Assembly: GCF_003841505.1 (NCBI RefSeq)
Contig: NZ_REGA01000002.1
Coordinates: forward strand, 124,001 to 188,000
DNA length: 64,000 nt
Origin: Natrarchaeobius chitinivorans
GTDB taxonomy: Archaea > Halobacteriota > Halobacteria > Halobacteriales > Natrialbaceae
Direction of reading: 5' to 3'
Shown here: piece after piece, positions 43,635 to 51,768 of the stretch
How the letters are laid out: the number at the start of each line of letters is the position of its first letter
How positions within the stretch are numbered: position 1 is the first letter of the stretch
Notes under the pieces: generated by a model
Database searches by the model: none
Seen by the model: only the letters and a program-made list of their open reading frames with translations
What the model was told of the DNA's origin: nothing
Position numbers and translations under genes: made by a program

Positions 43635-44999
43635 CTACCGTGCGAGTCGCCTCTCCTCGAGCCGCGTTTTCATCGCCTTCACCGCCGGGTAGGTGACGTT
43701 GTAGAGACGATTCGGAACGTTTCTTGCCCCCGCGCGAAGCAATCGGTCGGTGAGAGGCGGGTGCGCCTCGGAGACGAGGTCCTCGAGGTCGACCGCGAGC
43801 AGCCACTCGAAAAACGCACGTTCCTCGGGTGATTCCGGCGTCGTCTTCCGAACCCGGTCGCGGATGTCCGCCCACATGTACCGTTCGTCCTCCCCGAGGA
43901 CCCACTCGCCGCCCTCGAGTGCGCTCCGGATCCGATCGTAGTTCTCCGGGGAGAAAGGGTAGCCGTGTGCCGTCGGCTCGAGTCCCGAGAGACGGAGCCC
44001 AACGGCGGTTCGGTAACACTTCTCGCAGTCGCCGCAGTTGCCGTCCATTCGCCGGTTACAGGTCTGTAGCTCGAGCCTCGGGGCCTCGCTTTCGACGTAC
44101 TCTGCGATGACGTCGAGGCGCTCCTGTCTCGTCAGGTCGTAGGCGTCGTGATGACACCGGGTACCGGCCCAGCGAACGTAGTCGTCGATGTCGGGTCGAG
44201 ACCCCCACTCGAGGTCGATCCCCTCCCAGTGGGTCGCGCCGACGTACAGGTTCGAAATCCCTCGTGCGTACGCCATCGGGGCACAGAGGCCGAGCAGACC
44301 GAGTCCGTGACCGACGGAGCTGTACCAGGCGCCGTCGACGAACCGTTTGTAGTGTGCGAGTATCATCGGATGATCGAGCGCCGAGAGGACATTGGACTCG
44401 ACGAACGCCGTCTCGAGGCCGCGCTCGTCGGCGAACGAGGTGACGCGACCGCGAAGGTCGTCCCACTTCGCGTCGTCGGCCGACTCGGTCGTAATCGTCC
44501 AGCCGCGGATACTCACGAGCGTCGGCGACTCCTCGCGGTGGCGGACGTACGAACAGGTCGAGTCGACGCCGCCGGTAAAGAGGAGGGCGCTGTCGCTACC
44601 GGGGTCAGCTTTGGCGTCTCCGTCGATCGATCGGGGACCGTCCGTGACCTGGCTCCCGGAAGCCGGGTCCGGATCGATCGTCTCGCGCGCGTATAGAATA
44701 CCGCCTTCGAGGAAGTCGTACATCTCGAGCAACGACGCCTTGACGTCTTCGAGCGCGCGTGCGAACTCGGCGTCCACCTCGTCGACGTAGACGTCGGCCC
44801 CGTTCGCCCACGCGAGGGGACAGACGTTCGCGAGAACGGGAATCACGAGCACCCCTTCGGGAACCCCCTCGATCGAGCGGTCGTAGTCGGTTCTGAACGG
44901 TTCGCCCGAGAAAAACCGCTCCAGGTCGGCGGACGGACGAATTTCACACTCGAGCGTCGTTCCCTTCGCGGAGATCCGTTCGATAGTGATCGATGACAT
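43635..44999 (-). CDS. PP-loop ATPase (QueC/ExsB-like) in glycan cluster
   Basis: A 454-residue protein. The PP-loop LLFTGGVDSTCSYV (about 139-152) marks an N-type ATP pyrophosphatase, which activates a carboxylate or amide by adenylation. A second mark is CNRRMDGNCGDCEKCYRTAVGL (seen as CGDCEKCYRTAVG), with Cys residues like the zinc site of QueC. It is much longer than QueC (about 220) with extra N- and C-terminal domains. Relatives occur in surface-polysaccharide loci, so amidation or amination of a sugar is a reasonable guess; 7-deazaguanine synthesis is unlikely. Confidence 0.75.
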   Translation of the reverse strand: MSSITIERISAKGTTLECEIRPSADLERFFSGEPFRTDYDRSIEGVPEGVLVIPVLANVCPLAWANGADVYVDEVDAEFARALEDVKASLLEMYDFLEGGILYARETIDPDPASGSQVTDGPRSIDGDAKADPGSDSALLFTGGVDSTCSYVRHREESPTLVSIRGWTITTESADDAKWDDLRGRVTSFADERGLETAFVESNVLSALDHPMILAHYKRFVDGAWYSSVGHGLGLLGLCAPMAYARGISNLYVGATHWEGIDLEWGSRPDIDDYVRWAGTRCHHDAYDLTRQERLDVIAEYVESEAPRLELQTCNRRMDGNCGDCEKCYRTAVGLRLSGLEPTAHGYPFSPENYDRIRSALEGGEWVLGEDERYMWADIRDRVRKTTPESPEERAFFEWLLAVDLEDLVSEAHPPLTDRLLRAGARNVPNRLYNVTYPAVKAMKTRLEERRLAR

Positions 45000-45435
45000 G
45001 GAAGTGACCGTCGGCCCGGAAGATCACGCCGCAGTACAAAAACGGGGTGAATCGTTGATCGACCGTTCGACCCGAAAGTAGTCTGTACGACGATACCGTT
45101 CGGATGTGGATGAAACGGCGTCGATGTATGGCGAACATACCGCTTGGCAAAGCGAAAACTGAAACTGCGTCTCGAACTGCCCCGTTTTTCTGGCGCCGTC
45201 TGGGCATCAGGAAGCCGTACGCGACGCCCACAGGACGCGTTGCGTGTCGACGGCTTTCGAGTGAGCGTCCGATCCACCGTCCCGGTTCTGGATCGGCGGA
45301 CGGGCGTTTTCGGTGCTGTTGCGCTGTCTGGCAGGCGACAGTATAAGACCAGTATAACAAACCTCAGGTCCGATGATGGGGCGGTCGAGATATGTGTATC
45401 GATACGAGAGCCGCCGATATTGGGAGTGAGACTGT
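45000..45435. other. Divergent intergenic region
   Basis: About 435 bp. No gene is recognised. The motif ATAACAAAC (45354-45362) lies 73 nt before the next start. Confidence 0.4.
45353..45362 (+). promoter_or_regulatory. ATAACAAAC motif, membrane protein gene
   Basis: TATAACAAAC, a shortened match to the glycan motif, 73 nt before the ATG at 45436. Confidence 0.3.
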
Positions 45436-47241
45436 ATGAGACGCACCGAATCGAACGTCGCGTTCGCTCTCGGATTCTTTGCGCTCGCACTCGGATTGCT
45501 GGTTGCGCGAGCAAATCCGGCGACGTCGTACGAAGCATCCGTCTACTCCGCGACGCCGACCGCTGTGTGGGCCTTCTTCGGACTCGCGCTCGCGATTAGC
45601 GTCGTGGCGGCACTCGCCTGCCGCGGCCGCTCGCAAACGCTCGGGATGGCTCTCGGTGGAACGACCGTCACGTCCATCGTGGGTCTCCCGGCGATCAGAA
45701 ACTACCGGTTTTCGGGAATGGGTGATGCGCTTACACACCTCGGCTGGACGAGAGACATCGTCGACGGACAGTTGGCCCCCCTCGAGTTGATATACCCCGG
45801 CGTTCACACGCTCGGAACCGCGCTCCACTTTCTCGCTGGGATCCCGATAGAGCGGGCACTGCTCCTGACCGTCGTCGTCCTGTTCATCCCGTTCGTGATA
45901 TTCGTGCCGCTGACCGTCCGGGATATCACCGGAAATCCGGCGGCCGTCGGAGTCGCAGCGATCGTCTCGTGGATGGTGTTGCCGATCAATAACGTCGCGA
46001 CGCACATGGGTGTGCACACGAACTCCAACGCGTTGTTTCTGGTTCCGGTCGTCGTCTTCGCGCTCGTCGCGTATCTCCGACGCCGGTCGACGATCGAACG
46101 GCTCCCGTTCGGCGTTTCGCCGTTCAGCCTTCTCATCTACCTCTCCGGGATCGCGCTGTTGCTCGTTCATCCCCAGCAGATGATCAACGTCGTCGTCCTC
46201 GTCGGCGCGATCGCGTGCATACAATTTCTCGCACGGTGGCGGTTCGACGACCACCCGGTCGTGAAACAGCCGACGACGTACGCACACACGGTCGTCCTCG
46301 GCGCGCTGTTTGCGATCTGGACGGTATCGAACGAACGGTTTCGAACTGCGGCCGTCGGCCTGCTCGAGGGAATGGTCACTGCGGACGTCGGCGCGGGGGC
46401 CGAGGTCGACCAGCGTGGCTCCTCGCTCACCGAAATCGGCGGCAGCCTCGGCGAACTGTTCGTCGCGATGTTCCTGGATGCCGCCGTTATCGCGGTCATC
46501 GTTGGACTGTTCGTTCTGGCGACCTGGCTCGGATTGACCAGACTCGACCGCGAGGCGTCGACGTTCGTCACGTACTTCGCGCTGGCGCTGGTTCCGCTTG
46601 GCGGTATCTTCCTGATCTATTTCGTCGGGACCCCCACGATGGCGTTCCGGCAAGTCGGATTCATCTTCGTCATCCTGACGATCCTCGCGGGTATCGCGGT
46701 CGCTCATCTCGTCGGCGGTGCCTCGAGAGTGATCACGAGGTCGGGCGCGACCACCGTCGCGTCGGTCGCACTGGGGGCCCTCCTGGTCCTCGGACTGATG
46801 ACGGTGTACGCCTCGCCGATCATCTACAATCCCGGCCAGCACGTGACCGACCAGCAGTTCAGCGGCTACGAATCCGCGCTCGAACACGGTGCCGAAGACT
46901 ACCCCCACGCCGGCCTGGGATACGATCCGTTCCGGTACGATCACGGACTCAACGGTCTCGAGGGCGAGGAGACGCTCAGTGGCGCGACGGTCGCGACCGG
47001 GGAAGCCGATCCGGACGCGCTCGAAACGGGGAACTACACCGGAGCGTATCACGGCTTCGACTACTACCTGATCGTCACCGACTACGACGTCACGAGAGAA
47101 ATCGACGTCTATCAGGAGCTACACTACAGCGCCGAGTCACTCGAGGGACTGGACTCGGAACCGACCGTGAACAAGGTGATCTCGAACGACGAGTTCGAGA
47201 TGTATGCCATCGCTAGCGACGAGGAAGACGCCGACGAGTAG
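45436..47241 (+). CDS. Multispanning membrane protein, GT-C-like
   Basis: A 601-residue protein with about twelve hydrophobic segments (residues 8-460) and a soluble C-terminal part of about 130 residues that faces outside. An early loop, GLPAIRNYRFSGMGDALTHLGWTRDI (seen as SGMGDALTHLGWTRDI), contains acidic residues where GT-C glycosyltransferases have their catalytic Asp. The overall plan resembles oligosaccharyl- or mannosyltransferase-like membrane proteins, but no family is certain. In this locus a role in transferring or extending lipid-linked sugars is likely. Confidence 0.65.
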   Translation: MRRTESNVAFALGFFALALGLLVARANPATSYEASVYSATPTAVWAFFGLALAISVVAALACRGRSQTLGMALGGTTVTSIVGLPAIRNYRFSGMGDALTHLGWTRDIVDGQLAPLELIYPGVHTLGTALHFLAGIPIERALLLTVVVLFIPFVIFVPLTVRDITGNPAAVGVAAIVSWMVLPINNVATHMGVHTNSNALFLVPVVVFALVAYLRRRSTIERLPFGVSPFSLLIYLSGIALLLVHPQQMINVVVLVGAIACIQFLARWRFDDHPVVKQPTTYAHTVVLGALFAIWTVSNERFRTAAVGLLEGMVTADVGAGAEVDQRGSSLTEIGGSLGELFVAMFLDAAVIAVIVGLFVLATWLGLTRLDREASTFVTYFALALVPLGGIFLIYFVGTPTMAFRQVGFIFVILTILAGIAVAHLVGGASRVITRSGATTVASVALGALLVLGLMTVYASPIIYNPGQHVTDQQFSGYESALEHGAEDYPHAGLGYDPFRYDHGLNGLEGEETLSGATVATGEADPDALETGNYTGAYHGFDYYLIVTDYDVTREIDVYQELHYSAESLEGLDSEPTVNKVISNDEFEMYAIASDEEDADE

Positions 47242-47253
47242 AAAACAGCCTGC

Positions 47254-47263
47254 ATAACAAAGC
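47254..47263 (+). promoter_or_regulatory. ATAACAAAGC motif, CoA-transferase gene
   Basis: Exact ATAACAAAGC, 29 nt before the ATG at 47293. Confidence 0.45.
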
Positions 47264-47292
47264 CGAGAACTGCCTTCGAGGCCGATACGACA

Positions 47293-48513
47293 ATGTCTGC
47301 CCTCGACGACGTGTGTGTGCTGGATCTGACGAGGGTCCTCGGCGGACCGTACTGTACCATGTTGTTAGCCGACATGGGTGCCGACGTGGTGAAAGTCGAA
47401 CCACCGGGCGGCGATTTCGTGCGGGAGACGCCGCCGTTTCACGAGGACGACGACAGCTTCGGCGGCTACTTCCAGAGCATCAACCGCGGGAAGCGAAGCC
47501 TGGAACTCGACCTCACGAAAGAGGGCGACCGGGAGGAGTTCCGATCGCTCGTCGAGACGGCCGACGTCGTCGTCGAGAACTATCGGGCCGGAACGATGGA
47601 AAAGTTCGGTCTCGAGTACGAGCGACTGGCCGAGATCAACCCACAGATCATCTACGCTTCGATGCGTGGATTCGGCGATCCGCGGACTGGCTCGAGTCCG
47701 AAACAGGACGAACCGGCGTTCGATCTCGTCGCGCAAGCGCTCGGTGGCGTCATGCACCACACCGGTCAGAAAGACGGTCCGCCGACGAAAGTCGGCTTCG
47801 GCGTCGGCGATATCTTCACCGGGACACTCCACGCGGTCAACATTCTCGGGGCGTTGCACTATCGCGACAGGACCGGCGTCGGTCAGTTCGTCGACACGGC
47901 GATGTACGACGCGATGATCAGCCTCGCCGAGCGGGCAGTCTACCAGCACTCCTATACCGGAGAGACCCCGACCCGTCGGGGGAACGCCCATCCGACCCTG
48001 TTTCCGTACAACGCCTTCGAGGCTGCCGACGGATACGTCGTCATCGCGGCGCTCACCGATCGCCACTGGCAAAACCTGTGTGAGCGGATGGACCGGCCGG
48101 AGTGGGCCGTCGATTACCCGACCGCCACGGATCGCCTCGAGAACCGAGATCGGCTCCAGGAGGGGATCGCCGACTGGGTTCGATCGCTGTCGGTCGAGTC
48201 GGTTCTCGAGACGTTAAACGGTGCGGTTCCCTGCGGCCCCGTTCAGGACGTCACCGACATCTACGACTGTGAACACGCTCGACAGCGGGAGATGCTCGTC
48301 GAGGCGGAACTCCCGAACGCCGATGATACGGTGACGATCGCCGGCACGCCGATCAAAATGGCGAAAACGCCGCCGTCTCCGGGCGATCGAGCCCCACTTC
48401 TGGACGAGCATCGGCGGGAACTCGTCGACACGGAACCGTCGGCGCAGTCGGATCAGAGGGAAAGCGACTCGAACCGCGTCGGAGTGACCGACGGAAACCC
48501 ACAGGACGATTGA
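47293..48513 (+). CDS. Class III CoA-transferase (CaiB/BaiF family)
   Basis: A 406-residue protein with the family signatures: LDLTRVLGGPYCTMLLADMG at the start (seen as TRVLGGPYCTMLLADMGADV), NRGKRSLELDL, and RTGVGQFVDTAMYDAMIS, where the Asp after FV is the usual catalytic residue. These enzymes move CoA between carboxylic acids. Haloarchaea use one (mesaconyl-CoA type) in the methylaspartate cycle, so that role is possible. It is placed in a glycan locus together with a GNAT, so acyl-CoA supply for glycan acylation is another option. Confidence 0.88.
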   Translation: MSALDDVCVLDLTRVLGGPYCTMLLADMGADVVKVEPPGGDFVRETPPFHEDDDSFGGYFQSINRGKRSLELDLTKEGDREEFRSLVETADVVVENYRAGTMEKFGLEYERLAEINPQIIYASMRGFGDPRTGSSPKQDEPAFDLVAQALGGVMHHTGQKDGPPTKVGFGVGDIFTGTLHAVNILGALHYRDRTGVGQFVDTAMYDAMISLAERAVYQHSYTGETPTRRGNAHPTLFPYNAFEAADGYVVIAALTDRHWQNLCERMDRPEWAVDYPTATDRLENRDRLQEGIADWVRSLSVESVLETLNGAVPCGPVQDVTDIYDCEHARQREMLVEAELPNADDTVTIAGTPIKMAKTPPSPGDRAPLLDEHRRELVDTEPSAQSDQRESDSNRVGVTDGNPQDD

Positions 48514-48524
48514 CGACACCCAGT

Positions 48525-49718
48525 ATGGCAACAGAACACACTGTTCCGGAGGAAAAACCGCGACCGGATGACCGAACGATCGACGACGAAACCGCTTCGG
48601 CAAGCGGTGACGAGCCATCCTCACGTACCGACGACCCGTACGTGGTCCGGCCGTATCGTCCGGACGACAGAGACGGGTTTCTCGAGTTGTACGACCTCGT
48701 CCTCGGCGAACGAGACGACGAGTGGTTTCACTGGAAGTACGAGGCGAACCCGTACATAGACCACGTCCCGATGATCGTTGCGACGTACGAGAGTCAGGTC
48801 GTCGGCGCGAAGCCGTGTTTCGCGCTCGAGCTCAGCGTCGGGTCGACGACGAAACTCGGCCTGCAGCCCGCGGACGTGATGGTTCACCCGGACCACCGGC
48901 GAAACGGGCTGTACTCTCGAACCACGGAGCGAGTGAAAGACCACTACAGGAACCGCAAACCAGCGCTGTTTTTCAACTTTCCAAACGAGGCGACGCTTTC
49001 GGGAAGTCTCAAACACGGCTGGCGGACCGTCCAGGAGGTCCCAACGTTTTATCGGGTTCAACAACCGGAGTCGATGGTCGACGACGACCATCGCCTGGCG
49101 GCGCTTTCGTCGCTCGCTCGTCCGCTCGCCTACGGCTACCGAACGGCGTGTGACCGACTCGCCGACCCGCCGACGGACGTCACGGTACATCGCTTCGACG
49201 ATGTCCCGATCGAACAGTTCGTCGAACTCTCCGACCGGGAAACTCCGGGAACGATCCACGCGAACCGAGACGAGACGTTCTACGGGTGGCGGTTCGACAA
49301 TCCCCGCTGGTCGTACGACGCCTACCTCGCGAGTCGTGGCGGACGGCCCATCGCCGGGGTGGTCGTCGGAACGAGCGTCGACGATGGGTCACGGATAACG
49401 TGTCTGACCGACGTCGTCCCGCTGGATGAGACGACAGATCGTCGGGATGGTCTCCGCGCTATCGTCGACCGCGTCGTCGAGAACCACCGCGACGCAGCCC
49501 TCCTCGCCGCGAGCGGGCGGGCGATTCCCTCGAGTCTGCTTCGACGGTTCGGATTTCGTTCGGATCGACGACTGCCGCACTCTCGAGTGACGCTTCCGAC
49601 GACACAGGTGACCTACCCGATCGAAGACGACGGCGGTCACGAGTGGACGGTCGGCGGCCGAGCGGTGACCGATCGCTCGAACTGGACGATCACGTTCGCC
49701 GAGCAAGACTCCTGGTAG
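48525..49718 (+). CDS. GNAT-family acyltransferase with extended C-terminus
   Basis: A 397-residue protein. The GNAT core (about residues 40-170) has VRPYRPDDRDGFLELYDLVL, then DVMVHPDHRRNGLYSRTTER (acetyl-CoA loop R/QxxGxY) and ALFFNFPNEATLSGSLKHGW (seen as FFNFPNEATLSGSLKHGW). A second GNAT-like half follows (about 260-370). This matches acyltransferases in polysaccharide loci. It follows the CoA-transferase by 11 bp and is probably cotranscribed. The ATG at 48525 is chosen over a TTG at 48510. Confidence 0.78.
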   Translation: MATEHTVPEEKPRPDDRTIDDETASASGDEPSSRTDDPYVVRPYRPDDRDGFLELYDLVLGERDDEWFHWKYEANPYIDHVPMIVATYESQVVGAKPCFALELSVGSTTKLGLQPADVMVHPDHRRNGLYSRTTERVKDHYRNRKPALFFNFPNEATLSGSLKHGWRTVQEVPTFYRVQQPESMVDDDHRLAALSSLARPLAYGYRTACDRLADPPTDVTVHRFDDVPIEQFVELSDRETPGTIHANRDETFYGWRFDNPRWSYDAYLASRGGRPIAGVVVGTSVDDGSRITCLTDVVPLDETTDRRDGLRAIVDRVVENHRDAALLAASGRAIPSSLLRRFGFRSDRRLPHSRVTLPTTQVTYPIEDDGGHEWTVGGRAVTDRSNWTITFAEQDSW

Positions 49719-49820
49719 CTCATAGGGATTCTCGTAGAAGTTCATAGCTTTCCGCCGGATAACCAGGAGGTACTGCCGAGGACGGGGCTCACGACCTTCG
49801 GTTGGCTACGATAATCCCTC
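49719..49820. other. Short spacer
   Basis: No feature is recognised in this short stretch between the GNAT stop and the small minus-strand gene. Confidence 0.3.
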
Positions 49821-50024
49821 TCACTCGACGTGTAAGCCGATGTTTCTCTGACCCGCGTTCACGATTAGGCGAGGACCGTCCGCGATTAGGCGAGGATTTC
49901 TCCCGGTGACTCCCCGGCGCAGGACGTCTCTTCTCAGGAAATACGGAATTACTCGGTAAATCTCCTCGTACAGGTACCAGTACGCTCGCCGAATTCGTTC
50001 TTGATTCAGTGACGTTTCTCTCAT
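49821..50024 (-). CDS. Small basic hypothetical protein
   Basis: A 67-residue protein, NQERIRRAYWYLYEEIYRVI then YFLRRDVLRRGVTG, aromatic- and arginine-rich, unlike the acidic norm. It may bind RNA or membranes. No family is recognised. The ATG at 50024 faces the AT-rich divergent region shared with the Tat-exported gene at 50125. Real, but function unknown; it could also be a truncated protein. Confidence 0.45.
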   Translation of the reverse strand: MRETSLNQERIRRAYWYLYEEIYRVIPYFLRRDVLRRGVTGRNPRLIADGPRLIVNAGQRNIGLHVE

Positions 50025-50059
50025 AAAATGTGATCAATCCACAACCGATACGAACAAAA

Positions 50060-50098
50060 TCAGTAAATTTAATCTATATCGGCAAAGAAAAGTTTATG
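50060..50098 (+). promoter_or_regulatory. Shared promoter module, first beta-helix gene
   Basis: Upstream box TCAGTAAATTTAAT (50060-50073) followed by AAAGTTTATG (50089-50098), the likely TATA region, 36 bp from the box-like start to the ATG at 50125. The same arrangement precedes the paralogue. Confidence 0.55.
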
Positions 50099-50124
50099 AG
50101 TGTAAGCCCTCGTTACCCGAGTGT

Positions 50125-51069
50125 ATGGCGCAGAATCCCCGTACGTCCGAGACGGAATCCGCTCCGACTACAGGCCGTAACACACGATTAAGCCGACGTA
50201 ACTACGTTCGCTCGTTCGCCGCAGTTGCGACCGCAGCGACGTCACTCGGTGTTGCAGGCACGGCCGCGGCCACGGACGACTACGAGGTCATCGAAGCCGA
50301 GAATCAGACCATTACTATCGATTCCGGTGAGACCTGGGAGAACAAACTGATCGACATGACGACCGGCCAGGACGTCGTGATCACCGCCCACGGAAGCGAC
50401 TGGACGATCCGAAACGTCGGTTTCCGTGGCGAGAACACGTCGGGAACCGGTTCCGCGACGTTCGGCGTCTCCGATAGCGGCGGTTCGAGTACGGTCGAGA
50501 ACGTCTACCTCGGCGACGGCTCCGACAGCCGCAACGGGAGTTCGTCCGGCCACGGTCAGACCGCGTTCTGGGTCGATCCCGACCACGCCGGTCACATCGA
50601 CTTCGAGAACGTCAACATCCAGGGCTTCGCGGACAACGCGATCTACGCCTCCGCCCCTGGAAACGCCGGCGGCGGGACGATCCACATCGACAACAGTTTC
50701 GCCGCGAACTGTTACGTCTCTCACTTCCGTCTCGCGACCGAAGGGAGCAAAGTGACCAACTCCTGTGTCTACGTCGACGACGAGGGGTACCAGGGTCGGG
50801 GGATCTGGGCGTGGGCACCGGGAACGGTGGAAGTCGAGAACTGCCAGCTCGAGATGAACGGCCAAAACGTCGCAATCGACGCCGGCGCGAACGGCCAGGG
50901 AACGACCGTCGTCGTCAGCGACACCGACTACGACGAGACCGCTGGCATCGGTGAACACGCCGGTTCGAACGTCCAACTCGAGGACGACGTCGGAACGTCC
51001 CCGGACGCTTACATTCCACGCGGCGTTCCGACGTCGGCCGAAGACGCAGCGGCTGGCGTCGAGAACTGA
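50125..51069 (+). CDS. Tat-exported right-handed beta-helix protein, paralogue 1
   Basis: A 314-residue protein. The twin-arginine signal is LSRRNYVRSF (about residues 24-33), followed by an Ala-rich hydrophobic stretch ending near TAAATDD. The mature part has repeated beta-helix turns rich in Gly/Asn/Asp: VITAHGSDWTIRNVGFRG, STVENVYLGDGSD, HIDFENVNIQGFADNAIY. No catalytic residues of known polysaccharide lyases are identified. It is a secreted protein, perhaps acting on or binding surface glycan. The C-terminal motif IPRGVPTSAEDAAAG is shared with the paralogue. Confidence 0.82.
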   Translation: MAQNPRTSETESAPTTGRNTRLSRRNYVRSFAAVATAATSLGVAGTAAATDDYEVIEAENQTITIDSGETWENKLIDMTTGQDVVITAHGSDWTIRNVGFRGENTSGTGSATFGVSDSGGSSTVENVYLGDGSDSRNGSSSGHGQTAFWVDPDHAGHIDFENVNIQGFADNAIYASAPGNAGGGTIHIDNSFAANCYVSHFRLATEGSKVTNSCVYVDDEGYQGRGIWAWAPGTVEVENCQLEMNGQNVAIDAGANGQGTTVVVSDTDYDETAGIGEHAGSNVQLEDDVGTSPDAYIPRGVPTSAEDAAAGVEN

Positions 51070-51087
51070 GCGTCTGTTCGATTCTCT

Positions 51088-51177
51088 GATACGGTCCTCC
51101 ACCCACTTACGCGACCTTCCACCCGCTGACGCAGTCCTCCACCCGCTGACGCGACCCTCCACCCGCTGACGCGATCC
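51088..51177. repeat. 20-bp tandem repeats after a TGATACGG end
   Basis: Four copies of a 20-bp unit (consensus TCCACCCGCTGACGCGACCC) at 51098-51117, 51118-51137, 51138-51157 and 51158-51177. The first is more diverged. TGATACGG at 51088-51095 precedes them and may be the remnant of a palindromic element. They are directly adjacent with no spacers, so not a CRISPR. Confidence 0.6.
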
Positions 51178-51354
51178 CCTCCGGCAGACACGCCTATTTT
51201 TCCGGCTGATGCAGTTTTGCCGGCGATCACAACGTTTTCCGACGATCGTCTCACTCGTCCGTCGACCAGTTCCGCCGGGACGACCACCTCGATGGGTCCC
51301 GGTTCTCGAGTTCGATTTCACTCTCTTCGAGACGGCTCTCGGATTCGAGTGGGC
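51178..51354. other. Spacer between repeats
   Basis: No gene is seen; low-complexity open frames lack coding character. Confidence 0.35.
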
Positions 51355-51541
51355 TATAGTAACAACTGGAACTATTTACACACTGATCGCACAGCTCACG
51401 GGTCACTGCGTTCCCCGTTCGCTATATCGCGGGTCACGTCGTTCCCCGCTCGCCATTCCGCGGTTCTCGCTCGTTCCACTCGCTCCGAACCGCGTACACC
51501 TCGTGCGATCAGGTGTGCAGTGACTTCCAGTGGCTACTATA
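51355..51541. repeat. MITE-like element, family A, third copy
   Basis: 187 bp. The left end TATAGTAACAACTGGAAC and the minus strand of the right end TATAGTAGCCACTGGAAG agree over most of 38 bp, ending in GATCGCAC on both sides. The interior has one copy of the 16-bp-type unit (CGCTCCGAACCGCGTA). Confidence 0.8.
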
Positions 51542-51703
51542 CTATCCTGGGTAATAGCGTATTACCGACGGTTTTGGCAGTGCGGTAAGACGCCACGTGC
51601 GGGTAATCGATTATTACTCCGCTCGAGTCCGCCGATTCGGGCTCAAATTTCCCGTCCATTTCGTATATGCGTTTCTAAACAAATAGTCGTGTGAAAAGTA
51701 TAG

Positions 51704-51741
51704 TCAGTAAATTTTATGGAACGTTATGGGGAAAGTTTATG
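51704..51741 (+). promoter_or_regulatory. Shared promoter module, second beta-helix gene
   Basis: TCAGTAAATTTTAT (51704-51717) followed 28 bp later by AAAGTTTATG (51732-51741). Nearly identical to 50060-50098. Confidence 0.55.
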
Positions 51742-51768
51742 CGAGTAGTCCCATATTACTCGCATTGC

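Noticed and set aside
43635-44999. Naming the PP-loop gene queC
   Set aside because: It is twice as long as QueC and lies in a glycan locus away from other deazaguanine genes.
45364-47052. A 562-codon frame on the minus strand
   Set aside because: Antisense to the multispanning membrane protein, whose hydrophobic segments and start are clear. The reverse frame is full of Arg/Asp with no pattern.
51098-51177. Four regular 20-bp repeats as a possible CRISPR
   Set aside because: Units are directly joined, no spacers and no cas genes.
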